Assembly (NCBI GenBank): GCA_016617855.1
Contig: JAECUM010004372.1
Location: 45,208-109,207, forward strand
From: Megalonaias nervosa
Lineage: Eukaryota; Mollusca; Bivalvia; Unionida; Unionidae
Direction of reading: 5' to 3'
Length of the DNA: 64,000 nucleotides
The notes under the pieces were generated by a model. It saw only the letters and a list, made by a program, of their open reading frames with translations, searched no databases and had not been told where the DNA came from. Below are positions 40,401 to 52,400 of the stretch, in pieces; positions within the stretch are counted from its first letter, which is position 1, and each line of letters begins with the position of its first letter. The position numbers and the translations under genes are program-made.

Positions 40401-43400
40401 TTTTTTCCATGAAGACCTTTCGTCTTTTCATGAAGACCTTTCATCTTATCATGAAGACCTTTCATCTTTGCATGAGGACCTGTTATCTTTGCATGAAGAC
40501 CTTTCAAATTTGCATGAAGACCTTTCATATTTGCATGAAGACCTTTCATATTTACATGAAGACGTTTCATATTTGCATGAAGACCTTTCATATTTGCATG
40601 AAGACCTTTCATCTTTACACAAATGATGATGATCTGCCTTTAAATTTGGATGATGTTAGTAAAAATAAATGTACATTTAAATGGCTTGGCTTCTAAAACA
40701 AATGGTGAAGAAAAGTTAACCTTTCACAAAAGCTTCCTTGTTTTGCAAGTTTGTATACATGATAATTAAACTTTGATCCAGTGTGGTGCTATCTTCAGAA
40801 GGCAGAAATGCCTTTGAAAGAAAGTGATACTAAACCAAGATTGTTTTGATAATTGTCCTGTCATTTGGCTTTGAGGTAGACATCAGCCATGCAAGTGATT
40901 GTCACACAAATCCTGATTCTCTGCCAGTTGCCTTGGTATTGCTTTGAGGTAGACCTCAGACAAGCAAGTGATGGTCATACAAATCCAGATTTTTCTGCCA
41001 ATTGTCTTGGTATTTGGCTTTGAGATAGACATCAGACATGCAAGTGATCGTCATACAAATCCAGGTTTGCTTTGATAAATGCCCTGGTATTTGGCTTTGA
41101 GATAGACATCAGACATGCAAGTGATCTTCATGCAAATCCATATTTCTCTGCCAGTTGCCTTGGTATTTGGCTTTGAGGTAGACCTCAGACAAACAAGTGA
41201 TTGTCATACAAATCCAGATTTTTGTGCCAATTGCTTGTCATTTGGCTTTGAGGTAGACCTCAGACAAGCAAGTGACTGTCATACAAATCCAGATATCTCT
41301 GCCAATTGCTTTGTTATTTGGCTTTGAAGTAGACCTCAGACAAGCAAGTGATTGTCATGTAAATCCATATTTCTCTGCCAGTTGCCCTGCTATTTGGCTT
41401 TGAGGTAGATATCAGACATGCAAGTGATCTTCATTCAAATCCATATTTCTCTGTCAATTGCCCTGGCATTTGGCTTCAAGGTTGATGTCAATCAAGTAAG
41501 TGATGTTATGCCCACTTGTTTTGTTTTACATTATGATACAAATGTGGGATGAAAATTATAGTGGAAATCACCCTTAGGCTAGGTTATTTAAATGATATGT
41601 CTTCAGCAAGGAAACACAATAATTACAAGCAGGTAAATGCTAATATCTGACATGTTATTTGAGTGTCAGGATTCTTAAAGTATTTGCATAATATATATAC
41701 AAACAAAATAATATTCTTAGTGGTCTGATGGGTGATTCCATTGAATCTAATAAAAGTATGTTTTTTTTCTGCATCATATAAAGAAAAATGCCAATATATG
41801 CAATGATTCCTTGTTCATAAAACAATATTTATTTTAACAAATAAGATCCTTCTTTAGTCAGTCTCTTTACTGTTAGTGGTATTTTTCTTCATGAAGGATT
41901 CATTAAGTCTACATATATAATATTCTTGATTTATGTTCTCAAGAGTCTAAATGATCTTAGTGACACTTTAAATTCTTTCATTCTGTATAGTTCAAGTGCT
42001 ACCTCTGAGGTCACAACTTCTGTAACCTAACCAGTTTAAATGATTGTCTCATCAGTGAGGTATAGAACATAAGTTTTAACAGTATATTTTCTTCTGTCTG
42101 AGTATTCTCTTCAGTATCCACCTGTTGCTTGTTGGGTTGTGTGCATCTGAAAAATATAAGTCAATATTTACAAATCACATACAGTATTAAAATAAATACA
42201 GTTTTATTCTGAAGTAAATTTAGCCAGTCCTTTGAATGGTATCCTATGTTTCGGTGCTGATTATTTTATAGTTACAAGAGAAGAAATCAATATTTACATT
42301 GATAGTTTTTAAATTCTATTGCAGAAAAAAATAGATTAATAGCAGACCTTGACCATAAAAATGTGATTCTGATTGTGATAGCATTTATTTTGACAATATT
42401 TTTATTACTTGGCTTTATTCCTCTAACAAACAGCTCTGTAGTTGGAGAACAGATACAAAGTGATTAAGACATTTGATCCAGACCTTGTAAAATGACTTTG
42501 ACTGTAATACATATCACATTTTGATATAAAAATTCATGGTATTATCGCAAAGGCATTAAAGCAAAAGGACAAAATGGGGAAAAGGATGGGTTAAAATGAT
42601 CAGTGACCTTCATACCATTTTAACTGTGGTATTTAGACAGAAGTATAATTAATACAAATTAGTCTGTTTCATCCTTGTTTTTCAGATAATTTGTAATTTA
42701 TATTTTAAAAACTGACATATAATATTGTCCACCAATTCAAGTCCTGCATTTGGTATATGATAGATCATTGGATAAGTATACAATTTACGTTCAGTTCCAT
42801 CAAGTTTTCTGAAATGGCTCTTTAGTTACTATACCAACACAAAGATGAAAGATTGCTTCAAAATATCGGCCACTGATGTTGCTCATGGAGACTGGATACA
42901 AAAACATTATGCGTAAGTGGTGGTATATAATTAACCTAAGATTCTTTCATTCATTCCAAACTGCTTGAAAGTTTAGGTGTAGAAAGGAAAGCATTAAATG
43001 AAAATTTAAAATATTGACCCATGACTTTAAGCATTGGGCTTCTTTGATGTTTCTCAAAGAGTTTTGAATTAATTTTTTGTAGAATGCAGATATCTAAAAT
43101 TATATTTATTGTGTTTAAATCATAAAAAATCGTCCAAACATTTGGGAGCATGTTTGCTCAGTATTTTGAAAGTCTCTAGAGCCACAACCCGAAGTCTGCA
43201 TTCATTTAGAGTTGGCACTGATAGTTTATGATAGCTGCTTGTGAAAACATCATCCACAAATCTTGGAGCACACTCTTGTATTTGTTCAAGTTTAGCCATG
43301 TTTATGTCACTGCAGAAATGCCAGGGTAAGGGACCGAAATTGAAATTTGAGAGGATCAATATACATAAGACTAGAGAGAACAACATATTTGGGGCAGAAA

Positions 43401-46400
43401 TTGTGGTCTTTATGAATCATGTGAACGTGCATATAATTGGCTAAGTTTGTTTCCTCTCTGCAAACCATATTTCTAGTCCATTTGTTGTAAATTTAGAATA
43501 TGGGTTTATATCAACAGGATATTAGATGAGTTCAATAATGAGTCTGTCAGAGCTTATTAATTATGTGATTTTATGTTTGATGGGCTGAGTTTGTTGCCAC
43601 TCAGGAAGCCATATTTCTAATTATTTTTGATCAAACTTGGAATATAGGCTTGTGTCATTAGGAACATGAAATGTAGACTTGTGTTGTGAGGAACTTGGAA
43701 TATAGATTTGTCATAAAGAACTTGGAATATAGACTTGTGTCATTGGGAAATTGGAACATAGACTTGTGTCATTAGGAATATGAAATATAGACTTGTGTTG
43801 AAAGGAACTTGGAATATAGATTTATCATAAGGAACTGGGAATATAGACTTGTGTCATTAGGAATATAGACTTATATCTTTTAGGAACATGAAATATAGAC
43901 TTGTAAGGAGCTTGAAATATAGATTTGTATCATTAGGAACATGAAACATAGACTTGTGTTGTAAGGAAATTGGAATATAGATTTGTCATAATGAACTTGG
44001 AATATAGACTTGTGCATTAGGAACTTGGAATATAGACTTGTGTCATTATAAACCTGGAATATAGACTTGTGTCATTAGGAACTTGGAATATGGACTTGTA
44101 TCATTAGGAACATGACAACTAGACTTGTGTTGTAAGGAACTTGGAATATAGACTTTTATCATAAGGATTATATTAATGAGGTTTTCCTGCATATGGTTGG
44201 CTATCTGTGTGACCATATGCCTGATCAGATGTTGATCAGGCTTGCTAATTAGCCTTATGTTATCAAGATCTTGGATGAGTTCGATGAGCAAGATCCGAAT
44301 ATATTATTGAGATGATTGTGCACCTGATAGATTGAGTTTCCAACCACTCTGGAAGCCATAAATTTTCATTGGATTTTGATCAGACTTGGAATATAGGCTT
44401 ATGTGATTAAGATTTCACATGGAATTAATAATGTTTGCATATTAATGAAGTGATCTTGCATAAGATTGGTGAGATTGTTACTCATCTCTAGACTAATTCT
44501 GATCCAGTTGTTTGATCAAAATTGTTAAGTTAGTTTAAATCGACAGGCATTCAAAAGAGTGAGATCTCTGCATATTAGCCAGTTTATTCAACTGGAACAT
44601 GATACTCTTTTGTACAGTAAATTTTCCTTACATTTGTTTTGGAGTATTAAAATATAAAGTCATGTGTTGCATCAACTTCATCTGTTATCACACAGTAATA
44701 GAAATGTAAAGTCGGATGTTAATTTGCTATGTCAAGTATTATACAGTATAAAAATATAGATTTAGGTGTTACATACACTACAAATATTATTACACAGTAA
44801 TAGAAATATAAAGTCATATGTTACAGCCACTACATCCAATATTACAGAGTAATAGAAATATAAAGTTAGATGTTACATTTACTAAATCCAGTATTACACA
44901 TAATATAAATATAAAGTCAGATGTTACATTTACTAAATCCAGTATTACACATAATATAAATATAAAGTCAGATGTTACATTTACTAAATCCAGTATTACA
45001 CATAATATAAATATAAAGTTAGATGTTACATTTACTAAATCCAGTATTACACATAATATAAATATAAAGTCAGATGTTACATTTACTAAATCCAGTATTA
45101 CACATAATATAAATATAAAGTTAGATGTTACATTTACTAAATCCAGTATTACACATAATGTAAATATAAAGTCAGATGTTACATTTACTAAATCCAGTAT
45201 CACACATAATATAAATATAAAGTCAGATGTTACATTTACTAAATCCAGTATTACACATAATATAAATATAAAGTTAGATGTTACATTTACTAAATCCAGT
45301 ATTACACATAATATAAATATAAAGTCAGATGTTACATTTACTAAATCCAGTATTACACATAATATAAACATAAAGTCAGATGTTACATCCACCACATCCA
45401 GTATTACATTACCCACAAAATCTTTTAAAAAATATATAACCTAGTTCCATTATCAAAGTTTCTTCCCCCACCCCACATAAGTTCATCCCAACAAGAGGTG
45501 TGTCATTAGAGGCTAATTTGAAAGTGTGATAACTTCAAATGAGTGGCCCCGAGTGGCCGAATGGTCTAAAGTGCTCTCCGTTACGGATCACTGCCATCTC
45601 ACCTCTGTCTGCGTGGGTTTGAATCTAGGATTCGGCAAGTGTGGATATGTGAGAAAGCTTGCCAGTAGCTTCTCGTGGGTCGGTGGTTCTTTCCAGGGAT
45701 TTCCCGGTTTCTTCCTCCACCATTAATACTGGCCGCCATATATAGCCTATCGTGTGCTGAAAAATGGCGTAAAGCCCCAAATCAACAACAACAACAACTT
45801 CAAATGACCTAGTGTGTTGCTAATAATTAAAGTTTTTGATCATGTTGACATTTTCCAATATTTACTTTTTCTAACCACAAAGAAAAGTCAGATCAAGATT
45901 CAAGACACAGAGGTCTTGACATTTTTAACACAGCTGTAGGGGACATAACTGTACAAAGTAGCAATATGATGTCAAGACATTGATTTGCATGAAAAGGCCA
46001 TGTTAACGAAGGCACTGCAGTTTACATAAGTTGCTTTGTTACAAAATGTTTATATTTTTCTTGCCTTCAGTACAAGTCCTGTAGATATACAAGTTCTTGC
46101 AATGCACATCATTTTGGAAGAATGTTGAGATGGGTTGGGGGACTTACATGGAAAAGTATAAGAAATGCTTAAGCAAAATGTATAGGTTTCATTAGTTGGT
46201 GTATAATAAATTGATTGATCAATGAGTTTGAAATGACTTTATTGGAAAACAACATTATTTGCCTTCTGGACAAGAAATGCCCACATTTATAATTTGCTTA
46301 TATGTTTTTCTTATGTCAATTATCTGTGAGAATTTTTGTTTTGTTTTCATACAGGTGACCATGTGTATGGTGTCTTTGTTGCTGGCAACAATGTTGAGGG

Positions 46401-49400
46401 CATGCAGCAGTTTTTATATGGGGATGAGCCATCCAAGATTGCACAGATGTTCATAAAAGATGTTGAAAAGGTGGTTGACATCCTTACAGCAAAACATCCT
46501 TTTGTCTTGGGTGCTAGGTAAATTAAATTCTGTTGATGTTTTTGTCAGATACATTATTAATTAAAAATGCTTATTAAAATTTGCATTCAAACATAGGCCT
46601 GGTAAAATAACAAGTTGTCTCCCTTTCCATTGTAGATTGCCTTATAGCTTGTATATGAAGCTAAATTTGTTGTCATGTTTAAGTATGTAGTTTAGTTATT
46701 ACTTGTCCCATAGTCATACAATTTCTCATGCAAGATATTGGGATGTAAATTCTAAAATTTTCTTCAGATTGTTAAATAAGTGCAGACACTTAAGGATTTT
46801 ATTAATTGTAATTAAATTGTAATTAATTAATTATTTTATTGTATTTTCCATAGAAAGACATATCACAGAGGTAGCATCAAAATGAACCCTTATATGTTTG
46901 AATATTGACAATATTCAGTTTGTGACAGAGATGAGAAGGAAGAGTTAAGTATAATTAAAGCACTGGTGAACTGAGCAAATACTAGCACTGAAAATTGTTT
47001 TTACTGATTAAACCACTTTTACAAATCTGCAGAATAAATCTGAGCAGACTTGACTGAACATATCCTGGTATGAACACCTATCAGTTTTGGGCAAAAGACA
47101 CCAACCTGCTTTAATATATGACCACCTTTACTGAAGATATAACAATCTTTAAACAGCTTCACGTTACCAAAACAGATGAATAGACTTTGATGAAACTTGG
47201 CAGAACATGTCCTAGCATGCAGACATGTCAGATGTTTACAAAAGAGTTATCACATGATTTCAAATATGGCTGTTGTCATTTGAAATAGAAAATTTTTTAA
47301 GTAACTCCTTAAAACCTGCTGAACAGAATTTTACCAAATTGACAGAAAGCATGCTGGCATAGAGGGCTTTGACATTCGTGCAACTGATGTTGATCCATCA
47401 AATATGGTTACTGTTACCAAAGCAGAAAAACTTTAAATGACTTTTTCTCCAAGACTGGGAAGATGCAGTAGCTCAGTTGGTAAAGCACCAGATTCATTGT
47501 CCAAGGGTTCAATACCCAACCAGGTCATCTGCCTCAGACTGTCATTGGGAAAGGCACTTAGTTTCCATCTTGTCAGTATGATATAAGCCAATAATACGTT
47601 GAAAGTGCCATTCAAACCAACAAAAGCAAACAACAATATTCTATAAATATACTGAACAGAATTTGGTCTTATTTGACAGAAAGCATCCTGGCATGAAAAC
47701 CTTTCAAACTTTATGCAAATGATGACAATCTGCCATCCGTTATGTCCACCATTACTACAAATAGAAAAGTTTTGAAATTACTTCTTTTTTAATCTGTTGA
47801 AGAAAATTTGAAAAACTTTCAGATTCATAGAAATGATAACCATTTGCCTTGAAGTATGGCTGCTGTTAAAAAAATAATTAGAAAAACCCTTAGAGTTTTT
47901 ATTCTTCGAAATAACTGAATAAAATTTTATTAGACTTGGTAGAAAGCATTCTGGTATGAAGACATTTTAATATTTGTATAAATGATGCTGACACACCTTC
48001 ATGTATAGCCACCATAACTAAAACTAGAAGAAAGAGTTCAATGATGTCTTCTCCAAAACAACTAAATAGAATTAGACCAAATTTTGCAAAGAGCACTCTG
48101 ACAACAGAGACTTTTAAGTGTTATGCATTTATTGAAAATATGCTACAATGCATGATGTACAATAACCAGATAAAGCCAGGTATCAGGTTGGATACATCTT
48201 CAGGCCATAGGTTGCACATGTCTGCATGGATATTTCAGAGCAGTTTTTCCCAACATTGACAGAAATGTTGGTGGTTTGATTGCTCAATCATGTAATTATG
48301 CTGCCTGCTTCTCAGAAGCTATCCTGTATTAAAGTGGCACTCCATATGGGAAAATTGTGAAAAAACAGAAATTGTTTTGAGCTTGTAAGCTGTTTTTGAC
48401 ACAAGTAGGTGCATCAAACGTATTTCATTTTATCAACATTTATAGTATTATTGCTTAAATAGACAAATTATTTCCTTTCCCTTCCAGTGCAGAATGTTTA
48501 AAGGTTGTGAAACCCAACAATCCAGGGACAAAAGAAGAAATGGGAAAACGTATTGAAAGTGCATTTGAAGAAATGAGCTTGATGATTAAAGAAAGTAAAA
48601 AAAACGAGATTGAAAGAGAAGTTCAGAAAAATGAGCAAGAAGAAGGAGGCAGACTTCCAAATTCTCTCTTTATTTTTTACTTCAGTGGAGATTGTTGTAG
48701 GAAAAATGGACTCTACCTGGGGAATGAAAATGAGACCCTAAAAGCTTCAACAAAATGGATAAAGGAGATGCTGCATGAGAAGCTTCATGTTGATCAAGTG
48801 CTTGTCATTCTGGACTGTTGTCATGCAGACTCCCAGAATTTTACTGATAGTCAAGGGTTGAATTCTAGCACATGCTCTACAAATGGAGAAAAGGTCCGCA
48901 TTCATCAGTTATCTTCATGTGACACAGATCAAAAATCTATTATACCATGTGTGGGTAAAGATCAAGTTCATGGCAGTCGTTTTACAGACATCCTGTGTAA
49001 GGGACTACAGGGCTTAGACAGCAGGAGAGTGGGAGAAAATGCTATATTTTGCTGTGAAAAATGTGAAAAACAAAGAGGAAATAAAGAGAACATGGATATG
49101 AAATTGCCCTGTGTTAAGTATCATTTACATTGTGACAGTGATCATGCTGTAACACTGACTGCCCTGAAGGATTTCATTCAAGGACATTTTGATCAGCCAG
49201 CGAGTGACACTGATGGCACCAAATGTATGAGCCCAACTAGCAGTTCTCAAAGAGAAAGGCAACTTTTCTTGACATATTACAATCAAGATAAATTGCACAT
49301 TTCCATTCATCTCAAAGGCTCTAGAATACCAGAATGTTTCAGGTTTAGCTCACTTCCAGAGACAATTGATAAGCTGAAACAAGACATCATTATTCATGCA

Positions 49401-52400
49401 GGTAAAATTAATTTTCTTTTCTTAATGAATGTTTTTTTTAAAACATGTTGTTTGACTATAATCCTATCTTTAATCCCTAGATGGACAGGATTATTTTCTT
49501 GGAGACTATGAAGGGCAAGAAAAAATATTTTCTTTATGTTCAAGTAGGACAGTCATTTCCACTGTGTGGGATCTGAAGTTTAACTCAAAGGCCACAATGT
49601 TCGGGCAGGAAGAAGCTTAATGGTGACTTCTGCCAACAAAAGTTTGCCCCTGGAGGAAGGATTTCCCTATCTATCACCAAAAGATATAATTCAATACTTT
49701 TCTCCCATTTCCTTTTTAAATAATGTGTTCAAGATCATAACTAGTTGACATTGTAAATGGACTCAAAGGCTAAATATGTGAATTTAATGCCATCAGGTGT
49801 ACTTCTGTGGGACAGGTGTTTCTCCTGTGTGTGACAGAAATCTTGCAGATTTCCAAATCATCATTGTGTTTGGATAATAACAGTTCCACATCACAGACCT
49901 AAACAAAATTTTCTAGATGGCTTGCACTTAGAGTAAGGAAGAAGATATTGGAGTCTAAAGATTAAAGACTAAGGTCAGTGTGACAGAAAGGATGTGATAG
50001 TAGCTATAGTTTTATATCACAGACCTAAATTTCATTATGTCTTGCATCAGAAGTTGTTGTTGTTGTTTTAAGGTGTAACTCTATTTCTCAGCACATGATG
50101 GACTGTACATTGCGGCCAGTATGACTGGTGGAGGAAGAACCCAGGAAAACCTTGGAAAGAACCACCAACCCATGGGAAGACACTGCCAAGCTTTCTCATG
50201 TACCCACACTGGTCAGGCCCAATACATGAACCCACACCAAAGATGGTAGTGATCTGTAACGGTGAGCATTTTAGACCACTTGGCCATCTGTAGTCCCAGC
50301 TCCAGTCTAAAGGAAGAAACTCATTGATGGATGGGGGGTCAAAAAATATCACAGCAAAATGGGAAATAGTTTCTGACATAAAAAATTCTTTCTGACCATA
50401 GACATTCTACAGAGTTTGTGGCCTGCTTAACATCTGCTAAGAAAGAAGTCTGTTGATTTTCAGGTTAAATAGATCATAGGTTAAGGTCATAAGTGTATCA
50501 TAAGTGTGGCCTGCATAACATCTGGTAAGAAAGAAGTCTATTGATTTTGAGGTTAAATAGGTTAAGGTCATAAGTGTATCAGTGTTCCAAGTAATGCAGA
50601 TTAATAGGGCTGTATGCCATGCCCACATTCTGAGAAGTTAATTTATAGCTAACCATTTTCCTGTACACCAGGTCCCATTTTTAGGAAACTGTCCTTTTTT
50701 AGTGAATCTGACAATACACTGCATGTTTGATGCAGTGTCACAGTTCATGATTCATCAAGAAACTATATTTGTAGATGCAATAGTCTACATTGTGCTGTCA
50801 TCCTCTAATTTCCTTCAGTTCAATTACAACTTACCCGAGTATTCACTAGTTAGGTTAAGACTAAATTATACCAAGTGTAAGTCAGTGAATGTTTAGTACA
50901 ATAGGTTTTGGCCTTACTGTTACTCTAGACAGTGTCACAGGTGACTGTACCATGTGGCTTTTCCAGCAGCACCATTTGACAGTTTGTTTTGATTTCAAAA
51001 CTGCCAGCATGCAAACTTGCAGTATGTGATATGCAGCGAGGTAGTGCTATTCAATGGAATATTTCAGAATTTACCCAAAGAATCTAACATTAAATAAAGT
51101 GCTAGGACTGTCCTTACTTGCAGTTATCAGCGCATAGATAGATCTGTCATATTGGAATATGGTTATTAATAACAAGTATTTTGATTGGTTCTCAGCATAA
51201 TTAAGTCAAATTGAATGCATCAGATTCAGTAACAGTGAACAAGACTTATTGTTGAAGCAGGAACTGAACATTTAATAAATAACCATCATTTATCCTGTAA
51301 TTGATTTTGAAAATGGTTCTGTTTTCATTTATTATGCCTCACCACAACAGTTGCATTGTTTGTATGACCATCTGTACAGTCATCTATCAGTCTGCCTGTC
51401 TTGGTTAAAGTTTACATTTCAATCACTCTGGTATGGGTTCCATTTTTCTTGAATACATATTTAGTTTTTTTTAAATGTATTTCTAAATGTTTACTTTTTT
51501 GTCATCACTGTTGCAAGTTAGCAACAACAAAGAAAAAGAACATAGGTAAAAGCCAGAACAGAGACAGTGGCTTCATTGTGACACATCCATGATTTCAGTC
51601 TTCACATGACAACAGTTTATTTTGCTGATCAAGCAAGGAAGAAAAATGTCAACTTTTTTGGTCAAAAGAGCTATGGTCAAGAACGCTGTGAATGAAAACA
51701 GAAATTGGTTTCTGCACAGTAACATTAATTTTTCATCATGCAAACTGTGTAACTGGCTTGCACTGTAGGTTACTCTTTACTTCTGAAACTGGGATGGAAT
51801 ACGGTGATGTATACATATACAAGAGGCATAATGGAGAAAATGATGCTGTAGCTAAATGCTACCTTCACATACTGTGACTTAAAATTCTTTATATGGTATT
51901 AGAGAATCAATAAGTTGCCCAAAGCAGAGGGCTGATCAAATGGCAGTTCCCATGTGCTTGAGAAATGAGGTTAAACAGGTCCAAATGTACTAACTTGAGC
52001 AGTTGTTACGCTAGGAAAAATGAATTTTGCCAGTGTAGATAATATTAATTTCTTAAAATGCAATAGATGAATTATACAATTTTCAAAGAATTTTTTTAAA
52101 TAGTTATCAAGCTAGTTTTATTTTCCAATTTACTTCTGATGTCCAGGAGGTGGAAATGACCAGACTATGCTAGATCCTAGGAGTCTTTTGATAGGTGGAC
52201 ATCTGAGTCAGGCCAATCTGCACACCCTAAAAGCCAATTTACACCCATCAATTATATGCCAAAATAAAGGGAATTGAGAGTTATTTTAACAATACCTAAG
52301 ATTTGCAGGATCCTTTCTAAATAACCAGGATAACATCTAAGGGAAACCTGTGAATGGTTTTCTTTGAAAATCAAACCCTGTGCAAAGTATGAAACTGTAA

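Noticed and set aside
44814..45444. Two ~200-codon open frames, one per strand
   Set aside because: They come from the 51-bp array, whose period is divisible by 3; identical logic on both strands argues against a gene.
45543..45620. Possible tRNA gene on the plus strand
   Set aside because: It is followed by a conserved SINE central domain and CAA tail; a second inverted copy exists at 50053.
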